A stretch of DNA of 64,000 bases from Heterostelium album PN500. Lineage: Eukaryota; Evosea; Eumycetozoa; Acytosteliales; Acytosteliaceae. The DNA lies in contig NW_008805063.1 of the NCBI RefSeq assembly GCF_000004825.1, positions 496,857-560,856 on the forward strand. Reading direction: 5' to 3'. The notes below the pieces were generated by a model. That model saw only the letters and a program-made list of their open reading frames with translations. It searched no databases and was not told the DNA's origin. Made by a program: the position numbers and the translations under genes. Every line of letters starts with the position of its first letter. The first letter of the stretch is position 1. This document shows, one piece after another, positions 53,660 to 64,000 of this stretch.

Positions 53660-53777
53660 CAATAGCTTATTATTTAAAGACAAACAAACTATTATAGCAA
53701 ACATTTAGTTAAAAATGAATAATATATACAAATGTTGTTTATTAATTTGAATGATTAATTGTTATGTTATTAATTAA

Positions 53778-56087
53778 TTAATATTCATCGTCATCATAAT
53801 CATTATCATATTGTTGTTGACTAAGTAAACTATGAGAAAGAGAGGTAGCTGGTCTTTCTTCTTCTTCCTCTTCTTCATCGGGTTCGTCTTCTGCTGCTGC
53901 TGTTGAAAGTCTCGATCTCTTGCCGGCTCCTGGTGTAGAGCCAACACCGCTTGGTGAAAGAATCTCCTGCTTGACATTTTCTCCTGTATGAATCAAATTC
54001 TTGAATAGATTCATAATACGCTCTTGCTTTGCTTTGTTTCTAATCGATTCCTGTAATGCTTCCTCCGAAGAAGTGGCACTCTTCTTTGTTTTCTTTCTTC
54101 TAACTGGCACACCGGCTGCTTCTGCCTCTGCTATTTCCTTTTCTCTTTGTGCTTGTTTAACAATCCATTCTTTATTCATTTCCGACCAAATTACATCTTT
54201 TGCATAAATCTATTATTATTGGTTTTTTTTTTTTATTAAAATAGTTGGTCGGTTAGCTAATCAGGTTTGTTTTTAGTTAATTGGTTCTTTTGAATACACA
54301 TACAGTTTCTTTATCATCTTCAATATAAGTGTCAAGTTCTTCATCAGAGAGATCATCCAAGGTGGCAGTTGGCTCGAAAACACTTGGATCAACTTCATCG
54401 TTGATTCTTGGATATTCAACGATTTTGGTTGTAAGTGGTGGTAATGGTGCACTAAAATCCAATCTTGATTTCAAAGAAAAAGCCAATGTCGATGGTACTA
54501 TATATTATATAATTAATAAGTAATTAATAAATGATTTTGAAGTCCACCAGACTCACTCTGTTTTAAAAAGATTTACTTACAAAGCTCTAACTCATCTTTT
54601 GTCCGACACTTTTGATCCATCAAAATCTCATTGATTTCATCCTCTGTTTTTTGATCTTCTTCTTTTTCTTTATCGATTTGTTCTTGTTTAGCTTTTTCTG
54701 CTTTTGTTTTTCTCTTCTTTTTCGCTGGTGTTTCACTTGCTGCTTCTGTTTTCACTTTACTTTCACCTTCCTCTGTTTTCTTTTCGCCATCTTCTATTTT
54801 CTTTTCACCATCTTCTGCTTTCTTTTCACTTTCTTCTGATTTCTCCTCTTCCTCTTCTTCATCCTTTTCTTCTGATTTACCTCCAATCTCTTTCAATTCC
54901 TTCACTAGTTTTTCTCTCTTGAGTTTCAATAGTTCCTCTTTTCTCGCTTGTTTAGCATCTTTTTCTCTGTTCCTTGTGAATGAAGGTGGATCGCATTCAC
55001 CTTCGATCTCTACCGCTTCAAATTCAGAGATACGCATCATCGAAGCCGGAGTCTGCTTGAATTCATCAAGTCTTTTAGTGAGTGTAGTCTCACCAATCTT
55101 GACGATCTGTATGATTTCGCGAACTGTTCTAGTGAATCCATGCATCTTTGCTGCAATAAAGAGACTCGCACCACAAATACCAGAGGGACGTCTACCTGTT
55201 GCCATCCAATCACGCTTCATTCTCGCCACCAACTTGAGTGCAGTCGCAGCAACCTCTTGTGTCTTCTCTTCAAATTCCAAACTATTTGCAAATCTGTGAA
55301 TGAACAAACTGGGATCCACCAAAGGTAGTTGCAAACACAACATCTTTGAAAAAGCAATAAAAGTCTGTGCCAAAACAAATACATTAACTTGAATAGCTTC
55401 TGAGAAATCAATTAACATATCTATAAATTTGTGATAATATTATGTTCAATTAGAATGTAAGTAGGTAAGTGTATGTTAATATTAATGTTGTTATTGTTTT
55501 GTTATTGTAGTAGTAACAATACATACGTGGAGTTGATTCTCTACGACAAACAATGTATAGACAGGTAGCAGCAACATTCTGAGTTCTACGACCTTTTGTA
55601 AAGTTGTGTTCGATAGCAAGTTGATACATTCTCAATGCCATATCTATATGATGTTGTTTTAGATTGACCTGTGATGCAATCATATGAAGACGACGACGAG
55701 CATTCTCAATGGAAAGCTCTCTAGAGTCTCTACCTAGATTACGATACGATCGAGATCCTCCACCACTCTTACTAACGAACGTACCCATAACACCAGAGCT
55801 ATCACTGAATTGAATTTCAGAGACAATATTTGCTGAATCAATTACCTTTCGAAAAGCAAGTAAAGTTTGTTAGTGAGTATTATAATAATCATTCTATTCT
55901 ATATGTTTTTTGATCTATTCCTCTTCTAACTAGTCTAGTGATAGAAAAGTGACAATGAATAATAGATGTACAATAATCTGTTCATTTTGTTTTAACATAC
56001 TTTACCACATGCTACACAAACAGTAGATCCATCATTTGATGAATCAAAAGAAGTACCGCCACAATCAGGGCATACTTTCTTTGACAT
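53778..56087 (-). CDS. brf1: TFIIIB subunit BRF1 (TFIIB-related factor)
   Basis: Five exons join in phase on the minus strand: 56087..56001, 55845..55527, 55420..54581, 54497..54304 and 54209..53778, for 623 residues. A zinc ribbon opens the protein (CPDCGG and CVACGK, Cys6, 9, 24, 27). Two cyclin folds follow: LKQHHIDMALRMYQLAIEHN with RTQNVAATCLYIVCR, then VDPSLFIHRFA with GRRPSGICGASLFIAAKMHGF and IVKIGETTLTKRLDEF. After a Lys/Glu-rich linker comes the BRF1 homology region: LDDLSDEELDTYI and VIWSEMNKEWIVKQAQREKE. BRF1 with TBP and BDP1 recruits RNA polymerase III to tRNA and 5S genes. The C-terminal homology block separates it from plain TFIIB. The stop lies about 120 bp from the stop of the TFIIIC-subunit gene, with which it converges. 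Confidence 0.9.
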
Positions 56088-56548
56088 ATTGTTATGCTCT
56101 TAGTTTAAACTATCTTTAAAGGTTGAAATAATATATAAATTAAAAATAGTAATATTTGGGTATATTAATTTTTAAAAAAAAAAATTGAAAAAAATGCGCA
56201 TTTTTTGTAAAAGGTGTCTAAATTTATTATCTTATGTTATTGTAATCAATGAGTAATTTTAGATTACCAAAGACAGATATCCAATGTGATGTACAATTCA
56301 TATTCGAACAAAGGGAAGATGGTTTTTTTTTTTTTTTGTTGATTTGTTTTTTAATTTTTTGATTTGTTCTTTACTGTGGTTTCTTTGTAATCTTTCCAAT
56401 CGATTCTTTGTTCAAAATAAGAATATCTTTGATTTCTAAAAAAAATTGAACCAATCTTACCCAACGAAAGTTTTTTAAAGAAAATTTGATATATGATCAT
56501 TGTGAAAACTAACCATTGGCTTATTTTTAAGATATAATTTAATTAATA
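56088..56548. other. Divergent intergenic region, BRF1 and ankyrin-like gene
   Basis: AT-rich spacer of 460 bp that must hold the BRF1 promoter and that of the first ankyrin-like gene. T-rich runs around 56322-56370; no gene or conserved element seen. Confidence 0.35.
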
Positions 56549-57892
56549 ATGAATAATAAGATATTTAATCATGTTTTTAATAATTCAGTATTGAGAGTTT
56601 ATATATTCCAACAAGTTAGATCAATACATATCGATTTTTTAAGAGAAAGGAGTTTGAAATGGAATGAAGTTGAATGTAAACCATATCTATTGGCTGGTTA
56701 CAACTATTTCCAATTGTTAAAAGAATATTATAAACGAACAAAAGAGAATAATAAAAAGTGGTATCATAAATTGATTGCTTACCCTTTGGAATCAGATAGA
56801 ACAATCTATCATACATTGAAAACAGCAGTTCGATATGATAGATTAGAGATAATAAAGTATTTCATGGATCAATACAAATTGTATGATTTCATAGAGAAAT
56901 TGATGAACGAATCTGTTATCAATGGAAAATCAAAGATATTTCATTATTTAGATCAACTTTTAATATCGATTGGCAGGATTCATTCGTACGTGTCGAACAT
57001 GGTTAGTGCACCTCTAGGTAAAAACATAGAATTGTTACAATGGTTGACTGAAAAGATATCGAAACACAATATTGAAGATAATACAACTATATATCCTAAA
57101 ACGATGATATTGGATGCAATAGCAAATGCAGTTATCGTTGGTCGTATCGACATGATAGAATATCTCATGGCTAAATGTAACTTCACCACTATACCAGATA
57201 AGATTCGACCTTTTATTCTAGAAAATGGTATAATGAGTGGTAGCATTGAAATGGTTGAATGGATTTTAGCACATGGTGTCTGTTATAGACCGTTGGTCTT
57301 CATAAACTATATAGAGTTTTCAGCTAAATATGGACATCTTAACTTGGTTCAGTATTTCGAGAGTAACAATATCAGTCACTTTACAAGTAAAACGATTGAA
57401 AATGCAGTGAGATCAAATAATTTGCAACTGGTTGAGTGGTTACATCGCAATCATGGTGAATTATTTACAACTTTGGCAATGGATCTATCGGCAAAGATGG
57501 GTATCTCATTTGTGAAATGGTTTCACTCGAATCGAACTGAAGGATGTACTATTCAATCGATGATAAATGCCTCATTCAACCATGATTTAGAAACAGTTAA
57601 ATGGTTACGTGAGAACAGGTCAGATTCCTATAACTGCAGAATACTCAACCAAATTATCGTCAATTCAAATCGATCATCCTATGAGATCTTACAATATCTT
57701 TACGATCAAAATCTATACGTAAAATTTGATATTAATCAACAAAAGTTAGAAGACATCTGTTACAAGTGCGCGAGTAAAGATCGTTGCGAAGATATTCTTA
57801 ATTTTATGATAGATCATCAAAATCAATTATTCTCTGCATTAGATTTGAAAAAAGCATTTAGAAAAGTAGACAAAAGATTGGGATTATATTAA
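56549..57892 (+). CDS. Dictyostelid ankyrin-like repeat family protein, copy 1
   Basis: A single exon of 447 residues. It starts IFNHVFNNSVLRVYIFQQVRSIH, a short helical N-terminal motif that recalls F-box-like starts and is common at the head of dictyostelid ankyrin-like proteins. The body is built of degenerate ankyrin-type helix pairs: YDRLEIIKYFMDQY, GRIDMIEYLMAKCN, GSIEMVEWILAHG, GHLNLVQYFESNN and NNLQLVEWLHRNHG. The coding sequence is AT-rich and has no intron. This family is often expanded in tandem in social amoebae; its function is unknown, presumably protein binding. The next gene downstream is a relative on the same strand. Confidence 0.8.
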   Translation: MNNKIFNHVFNNSVLRVYIFQQVRSIHIDFLRERSLKWNEVECKPYLLAGYNYFQLLKEYYKRTKENNKKWYHKLIAYPLESDRTIYHTLKTAVRYDRLEIIKYFMDQYKLYDFIEKLMNESVINGKSKIFHYLDQLLISIGRIHSYVSNMVSAPLGKNIELLQWLTEKISKHNIEDNTTIYPKTMILDAIANAVIVGRIDMIEYLMAKCNFTTIPDKIRPFILENGIMSGSIEMVEWILAHGVCYRPLVFINYIEFSAKYGHLNLVQYFESNNISHFTSKTIENAVRSNNLQLVEWLHRNHGELFTTLAMDLSAKMGISFVKWFHSNRTEGCTIQSMINASFNHDLETVKWLRENRSDSYNCRILNQIIVNSNRSSYEILQYLYDQNLYVKFDINQQKLEDICYKCASKDRCEDILNFMIDHQNQLFSALDLKKAFRKVDKRLGLY

Positions 57893-58098
57893 TTTATAAA
57901 GATATCATTAAATTTTTTAAATAAAGTGTTTACTTCTTTTTTTTTTTTTTTTTTTGATATTAAAACTCACAACAACTTAGTTTTTCTTTGAAATTGTATT
58001 TGGAAAAAACAGAAATTTTTAATAAATAATCTTTTTCTAAAAAAAAGATGAACACAAAATCATTGTTTTAATTTTTTTCTATCCATTTAGTACATATA

Positions 58099-59460
58099 AT
58101 GTCAAACGAAATAACAACTACAACACTATTCTTTCAGTGTATAAGGAATAGCTATGTTAGGAGTACAATCATTGGCTTGATATCCGAAGTGCACAGACTA
58201 CTGGGTAAGCGAGCGAAAAAGTATTGTGAATTGACTGACAGGTGGCTCTGTGATAATGGTTACATTGAGTTGATGATTTCGATGCTGAGAAACCAGGGCA
58301 TTGTTAAATTCAATAGGAATTCCTTGCAGTCGTTCTGCTTCAAGAATAAGAAGCTCTCGAATCTCCTCCAACTGATCGAACTTTCACCGGAAACATTCGC
58401 AACTAATCGAATCAGTTTGATGGATTGTTGCTCTGTCTCTGGCTCACTGGAGGTCATCAAATACATTCAAGAGCAAATGGATCAACAGAAAACAATGCCA
58501 ACGCCACCGGTAGAACCCTCTATCAAATGGGGATTGCCAAGTCGGATTTGCTTCGATGTCGCCGCTGGCAGTGGAAATCTCGAGTTGGTGAAATACCTAC
58601 TGGAGAAACAGAACCAACTCTACTCGTATCCCGATGCGGTTTTGCGTGCCATATCGTTGGGTCACACAGAAATTGTAAAGTATTTGCGTGAGAATACTGA
58701 AGTGGAGTGCAGTCCTGACAGCCACATCGAAGCAGCCATTGCAAGTGGCAACTACGAGACTTTCCTGTTTCTTGCGGAAACCGGCGACTATATGCTCTAC
58801 AAAGAAACAATGGACTGCGCCATTCGCCACTCCAACGAAAAGGTAGTTGAATATCTCTATTACAATCACTTTGAGAGTGCAACGGTCAATGAGTACACCT
58901 TTGAGAATGCTTGTCTCGTTGGCTACATGCCGGTAATCCGATTCCTCTATGAATCTTACACGCTGTCGCCGGATCACCCATACATCGACGCGCTCTGCAA
59001 GAAACCATCACTGGAGGTTCTGGAATATCTCGATTCCATAGAATTCAATCAAGGCACAACACGAGATTCCTTTATCAATGTCATTAGCCATGGCAGAGTG
59101 GAAATGGTGAGATGGATGCTTAAGAATCACCGGGAGTTCAATGATGAATCGATGCTAAGAGATACCGTTGACAATCCGGTGATATTCGAAATTCTGCTCG
59201 CCGACCTGGAGCAGCGTGACGACATTACATTGGATCACACTCATCTCATGAATCACTCGATCAAATGCGATGCATTCGGCACCACTATGTTACTGTCGAC
59301 TCGATTCCAACTACCGATTCGGCCACTCATTGAAACACTCTTGGAGAGTAGTGAAATCTCATTGAGAGGTATTTTCATGTTTTTCCGAAACGCCAATGAT
59401 ATCGATGGCAAACCAATCATTAATACTGAGCGATTCCTCGAACAGATCTCACGACTATGA
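58099..59460 (+). CDS. Dictyostelid ankyrin-like repeat family protein, copy 2
   Basis: A single exon of 453 residues, 206 bp after copy 1. The start FFQCIRNSYVRSTIIGLISEVHRLL is a diverged version of the same N-terminal motif. Ankyrin-like units follow: GSLEVIKYIQEQMD, GNLELVKYLLEKQN, GHTEIVKYLREN, SNEKVVEYLYYNH and GRVEMVRWMLKNH. Base use differs sharply from copy 1: it is clearly richer in G+C and in C-ending codons. The two genes are therefore old relatives or came together by separate routes, rather than by a recent tandem duplication. Function unknown. Confidence 0.8.
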   Translation: MSNEITTTTLFFQCIRNSYVRSTIIGLISEVHRLLGKRAKKYCELTDRWLCDNGYIELMISMLRNQGIVKFNRNSLQSFCFKNKKLSNLLQLIELSPETFATNRISLMDCCSVSGSLEVIKYIQEQMDQQKTMPTPPVEPSIKWGLPSRICFDVAAGSGNLELVKYLLEKQNQLYSYPDAVLRAISLGHTEIVKYLRENTEVECSPDSHIEAAIASGNYETFLFLAETGDYMLYKETMDCAIRHSNEKVVEYLYYNHFESATVNEYTFENACLVGYMPVIRFLYESYTLSPDHPYIDALCKKPSLEVLEYLDSIEFNQGTTRDSFINVISHGRVEMVRWMLKNHREFNDESMLRDTVDNPVIFEILLADLEQRDDITLDHTHLMNHSIKCDAFGTTMLLSTRFQLPIRPLIETLLESSEISLRGIFMFFRNANDIDGKPIINTERFLEQISRL

Positions 59461-59718
59461 TTCGATCCTCTCGTTGGTACAAAGATATGAAGAAATAAAT
59501 AAATTAAAATAACTTTTTTTTTTTTTCATTAATACAAGCCTTAATTTTTTTGTTTTGTTTTGTTTTTTTTTTTTTTTTTTTTGATCAATTTCACCAGATT
59601 TGGATATGAAATACCACACACCACTAAGTTGTTTGTTCTAAATTTGACAGATTTATAATTATTTTATTTATTTATTCTATTTTAGATAATCTGCAAATAT
59701 ATTATATTTAAAGAAGAT

Positions 59719-61708
59719 ATGAATTATGATGACGATGAAGAAGGTGAAATATCAATAAATGATATAGAAAAGGAAAAAGAACTTGAAAGAGAAAGAATAA
59801 GAGATGAAGAATATAATAATAATGATATGTTAGATGAAGACAATAATAATAGCAATAGTAGTATTGTTTATTCAAATAATAGTTTAGACTATATAGATGG
59901 TTCTATATTCGATAAAGAGATACATGTTGACGATCATAAGAAAATCAGATTACTAAACAATGAGATATTAGAGTTGAAAATACGATTACAACAACTCGAG
60001 CAATCGTTAAAACGTAATAAACTATCGGACTATCAACAATTACCTTTGTTTGCTTTGAATGCATCATTATTAGATGAGTAAGTTTTTGTAATAAAGATAT
60101 ATATATTTATCAATGTTTGATAACTACTACCTAATAGATTTAATAGACGAAACTAACCTATTTCTTTTTAATATATTACAAAGTAAAAAGAGAGATGAAC
60201 TAGAGAAATATATATTTCAATATTATAAGATGTATGGTGCTGTCACCAACAACCATAAATATCATAATAGAAACATGGTTTATCATTACAGTCAGAATTT
60301 CTTTGTACAACGTGATGGCATTCCAGAGTTGGCGACAATGAAAACATCGATACCATACAACTTTGAGAAGATACCATCTTATACCTGTGATAAACAAAAT
60401 CTACAAGAGAATTTAGAAAATGAAAAGTATGCAAAGATCTTACCATACTATCATATCATATTAGATTATCATATCAAAAAGTTATTAGAATCTAACAACT
60501 TTCTTCTTACTTTGTAGGAGTGATAAAAAGAAATTTGAAGGTACATGCTTTAATTGTTCACAAGGAGGTCATTCCTTAGCAGACTGTCCATTTGTAAGTA
60601 GTAATTAACTAGAGTTAGTTAACTAGAATAAGACCAGATTGATATTAATATACTGATTATTTATAAATCATTTAGTATAAAGATTTTAGAAGAATTAATC
60701 GTAATCGTAGAGAATTTTTTGATAGTAAACCTGTTATGTATGTATTAATCAATTGCAGATATCTTTATAATCTTTATTGTTATTAATACTCAATTAATTA
60801 TAATATTATATAGGAATCGTTATTATGTATCAGAGAAAGGTGATACAGAACAACAACTTAATAATAGCAGTAACAATAGTGTAAATAGTAAAAATGATAA
60901 TAAACAAGATAAAAATGAAGACTATGATCCAAGTTCAACAGCAACAACAACAACAGCAACAATAACAAAACAAACAAATGTCGCAACAGATACAGTTGAA
61001 GATGAAGAAGGTGTAATAGATATGGATGATAGTGATAATAATAATAATGATAACAATGATAATAATGAGAGTAATAGTAGTAGTAGTGGAAGTAAAGAAA
61101 AGAGTGTATCTACATTTGATATAATTAAAAAGAATACATCTTCAAAGAGCAATGTTTCAGATGGTACAACTCAAGACAAACGAATAGAGGAGAACAACGA
61201 TTTCATAAAGTTACCGGATGCCGATGATGATGAACCGTATGATATTAACAACTATGATTCAATGTATAATGGAGGTGGTGGTGGTGGTGGTCAACAAGAG
61301 AATATCCTATTGAATCAACAACATCAACAGAAAGTAGCACAATCCATACAGACATTCATTAATGCACATCAACAGAGAAACAATCAATATCAACAACATC
61401 AGCAGCAACATCAACAACAGCAATATTATCAGCAATATGCTAATTATTATGCTCAGATACAACAGCAACAACAACAGCAACAGTATTATCAAAAATCACC
61501 ATATTATTATCCGCCACCAATGTATCATCAACAGCCGCAACAGCAACAACTCCCTCAATATCATAATATATATCCGTATGCAAGTGGAATGGACCAATAC
61601 AATGGTGCCTATCATCAAAATAATAATCAATATCAACAACAAACATCTTCATCATCGACGTCAGATGCAGTAGATATGGAAGTTGCAGAAGATGGTCAAC
61701 TTCATTAA
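59719..61708 (+). CDS. ZCCHC8-like zinc-knuckle/PSP-domain protein (NEXT complex-like)
   Basis: My model has five exons in phase: 59719..60077, 60184..60426, 60518..60593, 60676..60737 and 60814..61708, giving 544 residues. The N-terminal part is acidic and coiled-coil (IRLLNNEILELKIRLQQLEQ). A CCHC knuckle, CFNCSQGGHSLADC, is followed at once by a PSP-type segment (YKDFRRINRNRREFFDSKP and MNRYYVSEK). This order is typical of ZCCHC8, the scaffold of the nuclear exosome targeting complex with MTR4 and RBM7, and also occurs in SF3B2-type PSP proteins. The C-terminal half is Asn/Asp- and Gln/Tyr-rich low complexity and likely disordered. Exon 2 is 243 nt, so skipping it also keeps the frame; its status needs transcript data. 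The role in RNA surveillance is inferred. Confidence 0.65.
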
Positions 61709-62063
61709 AGTTAATGTTAACATTCTTTCTACATGAAAGATTTATTATTACTATTATTTAAACACTAATTAATAATCAGTAGTGATTACTAATTGACTAT
61801 TATTATTATTCGTAAAATGATCGATCGCTATGATTAATATTATAATTATAATTGATTTTAGTTTTTCGTTGGTTGTTTGGTAAGTTAGTTTGAGGGTGTT
61901 GTTTGGTTGTTTAATTGATTATTTTGATTGACTAATTGACTGATTGATTATCTGTAAGGAATCATCGCATCATCGTCATCATCAATCATCATCAATATAA
62001 CAATATCGATTCTAATGTCAATGTTATATTTTCACTATAATCAAATCTAAAAATATATTAATT
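61709..62063. other. Convergent intergenic region
   Basis: AT-rich 3' flank shared by two converging genes, with CATCATCGTCATCATCA-type trinucleotide repeats near 61968-61990. No gene seen. Confidence 0.35.
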
Positions 62064-62778
62064 TCAAGAGATTGTTAGTAACTTTCTTGATCTTAGATTA
62101 AGATTAAGATTGATTGTTGGCTTAAGATCATACCCATAAATAAAGTTTTCGCCATAGTAGATGACGTCATAGTCGGGGATCACCAATTGGTTCGACTCCT
62201 CAACAAAAGTAGCATTATAAACATTGGTTAATTCAATCGGTCTTGAATCATCAGTCGATAAACTGAATACCACTGCTTTGATTGTGTTTTTAAGATTGTT
62301 TACAATAGTTCCATCAAAGATACCGTCGTTTGCTGAATAATAAAAGTCTACCTTTCCATTAATATAACCTGTGAAAAATGAATACACAAATTATGTTAAT
62401 AACAATCAATCAATCAAATAATTTATTAATATATATATGTATAATTTACTTACCTGTTGGTATACAAGAAGAAGATTCTTCAATTGATAAACAAAAGTAT
62501 CCATTCTTGCAATATCCACATGGATTTAAATTATTGCTACCACTGTTATCATTATGATCTCTATTATTATTGTTTTCGTTGTCGTTGTTATTATTATCAT
62601 TGTCAATTTTCGAATAATAAAGTTTATTATTTAATCTATCGTAGTGTGGTTGAAGTCTATGTTGAACTTGTATTGGTTGTGAAAAGGTGAGGGAGATCGA
62701 CAAGGAAATCACTGCCAACATGAAAAACAGTGATGCCGTTTTGATGCGAAGGAAATAAACAAATGATGCCGCTGACAT
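62064..62778 (-). CDS. Small secreted Cys-containing protein, unknown function
   Basis: Two exons (62778..62454 and 62368..62064) join in phase (IPTG-YINGKVDFYY) to 209 residues. I chose the Met at 62778 because it places a hydrophobic signal segment (TASLFFMLAVISLSISLTFS) near the start; an upstream in-frame Met at 62889 would bury it. After an Asp/Asn low-complexity stretch comes a small Cys-rich motif, NPCGYCKNGYFCLSIEESSSC, then a beta-rich domain (YSANDGIFDGTIVNNL, VVFSLSTDDS, VYNATFVEESNQLVIPDYD). The end is Leu/Asn-rich. I do not recognise the family. It is probably secreted or surface-bound. Confidence 0.6.
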
Positions 62779-63629
62779 TTCAATGTGTGTGTGTGAACTC
62801 TTCAAACTACTAATACAATAAAAAGTTGCAACCTTTTTGCTATTTTCTAACTTTTGATGATATAATTGATGATCTGTAATAAAATTCAAAAGAGAAGTTT
62901 TTTTTATTTTTTTTTGTCGAAATTATCGAAAAAGCAAAAGAACTTTACTTGGTTTGTTCGCAGATGAGCAAAAAAAAAGAATTTTTTTTTTTTTTTTTAG
63001 TATTGTGTAGTGGAATCATGGGCAAAAGCTTCAGAATACTTTCTATCGAATGCCAATCAAATTATTTACATTTCTTTTTTTTTTTGGTGTCATCTTGAAG
63101 ATCTTTAGCTCTTTAAAGACTAAAACAATAATAAAATACTTGGGATTTTTTGGAGATTCTTCTGGTTAGCTAGTTATTTGGTGATTGTATTGACAAATAT
63201 CATAAAATGAATTCTAATATTGACAAAGAATTGGGATCTTAATGAAATAGTTTAGATCAATCTCTTGTTAAAGATACATTTATAAATAATAAATGCATTA
63301 AATATCAAATTTGGTGCTTGTTCTGAATTCAATTATGATGAGTAAGTGGCATACAAATACAAGATTGATAGTAAATAGGTTTTTTAAATCAATTATCGTT
63401 GAAAGTACATATAGTCACTATTAATTAATTCAACTTCAAAACTCTTTGTGTATTTCCAGTTAATTAATTTTGAAAAGACTTTATAATATTTATTGTTCGT
63501 TTCACATTATGTGAAGTGTTTGTAGGTGTCTCTTCTACAAAAGAAGAATGGAACTTATTAAAATAAAAAATACAAAATTTAATTTAGTTTATAATTAAAA
63601 ATTTACAAACAAGAATCGTACACAACACA
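62779..63629. other. Intergenic region upstream of tRNA-Ala
   Basis: AT-rich spacer between the secreted-protein gene and the tRNA. T- and A-runs near 62898-62998 and 63074-63084; no coding frame or repeat of note. Confidence 0.35.
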
Positions 63630-63702
63630 GGGCTTGTAGCTCAGATGGTAGAGCGCTCGCTTAGCATGCGAGAGGTAAAGGGATCGATACCCTTCTAGTC
63701 CA
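63630..63702 (+). tRNA. tRNA-Ala (anticodon AGC)
   Basis: The 73-nt sequence folds as a full cloverleaf: acceptor GGGCTTG with CTAGTCC (one T-T mismatch and a G-T pair), D arm with the A-box TAGCTCAGATGG, anticodon stem CTCGC/GCGAG with loop TTAGCAT and anticodon AGC at 63663-63665, and T arm AAGGG/CCCTT. The T loop is ATCGATA, the A54 variant often seen in eukaryotic tRNA-Ala, so the B-box reads GGATCGATACC. There is no intron and no encoded CCA. Sequences of a non-LTR retrotransposon begin within a few tens of bases downstream. Confidence 0.96.
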
Positions 63703-63719
63703 TAAAATATTTAAAATTA

Positions 63720-64000
63720 CTAATCCTAGATGCGCGCAGTTTGTTATTTTACCAGTTGGCAATCTCAAACATGATCTGAGAGAGCGTTGGGAATTCTATG
63801 CAGATCTATCACCTCGCCATATCTCAATCTATGCTACACTCTGTGGTACCAATTGGCAGTTCATCTCAAACATCTGGACAACATGATCAGATCTGCTCAA
63901 CCATAACACTGGTCGACGACTGTTTAAAAATCTGCATGTGGAATGTTAAAGGTGCTGCGCTTTCCACCTCTGCAGCTGATCTCAAGTCTCACCTAGATCG
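63720..64000 (+). mobile_element. Non-LTR retrotransposon (TRE-like), 5' truncated, runs off the window
   Basis: Base composition changes abruptly after the tRNA to about 45-50% G+C. One frame (63740-63886) reads FVILPVGNLKHDLRERW onward and ends NIWTT then TGA, a plausible end of ORF1. A second, overlapping frame (possible start 63798 or 63831) stays open to base 64000 and contains LKICMWNVKGAALSTSAADL, which fits the first strand of an APE-type endonuclease (xxxWNVxG), the N-terminus of ORF2 in L1-like elements. Dictyostelid TRE elements have this ORF1/ORF2 layout and insert at fixed distances from tRNA genes. Little room remains for ORF1, so the copy looks 5' truncated. The exact left edge is not clear; family membership is inferred. 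Confidence 0.65.

Noticed and set aside
60113-60183. Start of the open frame MFDNYYLIDL as an independent gene
   Set aside because: Fits better as part of an intron plus exon of the ZCCHC8-like gene, since phase-consistent splice sites bracket 60184..60426.

Overview
This is nuclear DNA of a social amoeba (Dictyostelia). The signs are AT-rich spacers with long A and T runs, short AT-rich introns with GTAAGT/GTATGT donors, moderately AT-rich exons, Asn/Gln/Thr/Ser runs inside proteins, and dictyostelid gene types: a Steely polyketide synthase (type I PKS fused to a chalcone-synthase-like domain), an alpha-kinase/WD myosin heavy chain kinase, a ComC-like surface protein and ankyrin-like family proteins. 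Homopolymer tracts are milder than I would expect for D. discoideum, so another species (for example a Polysphondylium/Heterostelium-type genome) seems likelier. The species is inference.

Layout. 1-9.2 kb: the end of a GH16 glycosidase gene (+), a coiled-coil protein (-), a five-unit polyubiquitin gene (-) with three apparent 1-nt insertions, a TORTIFOLIA1/TOG-like HEAT-repeat protein (+), and a flavin-dependent halogenase (-). 9.2-12.6 kb is an empty-looking spacer. 12.6-20.7 kb is the Steely PKS (+), transcribed away from the halogenase. 21-34 kb: a membrane-anchored NodB-type deacetylase (-), a long spacer with a perfect 19-bp hairpin, a myosin heavy chain kinase B/C-type gene (+), a TMEM181-like membrane protein (+) and a GNB1L/ASA1-like WD40 protein (+). 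34-45 kb: a large ComC-like surface protein with Fn3-like repeats (+) and a type II P-type ATPase related to the Na,K-ATPase (-). 48-56 kb: a Rac GTPase (+) and two RNA polymerase III factors in convergent orientation, a TFIIIC WD subunit (+) and BRF1 (-). 56-64 kb: two tandem ankyrin-like family genes (+), a ZCCHC8-like zinc-knuckle protein (+), a small secreted protein (-), a tRNA-Ala(AGC) gene and, just downstream of it, the start of a non-LTR retrotransposon that runs off the window.

How genes may work together. The halogenase and the Steely PKS are the same two enzyme types that make chlorinated polyketide signals (DIF family) in D. discoideum; here they sit divergently with no recognisable gene between them, so they form a candidate small biosynthetic cluster. 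BRF1 and the TFIIIC subunit act in the same Pol III initiation pathway and are immediate convergent neighbours. The tRNA plus retroelement arrangement fits the tRNA-targeting habit of dictyostelid TRE elements. Six apparent single-base frame breaks fall in three genes (polyubiquitin, TOG-like, TFIIIC subunit); several lie in repetitive sequence, so draft-assembly errors are the simplest reading. Exon coordinates were derived by hand from splice signals, reading-frame phase and family similarity; there is no transcript evidence.
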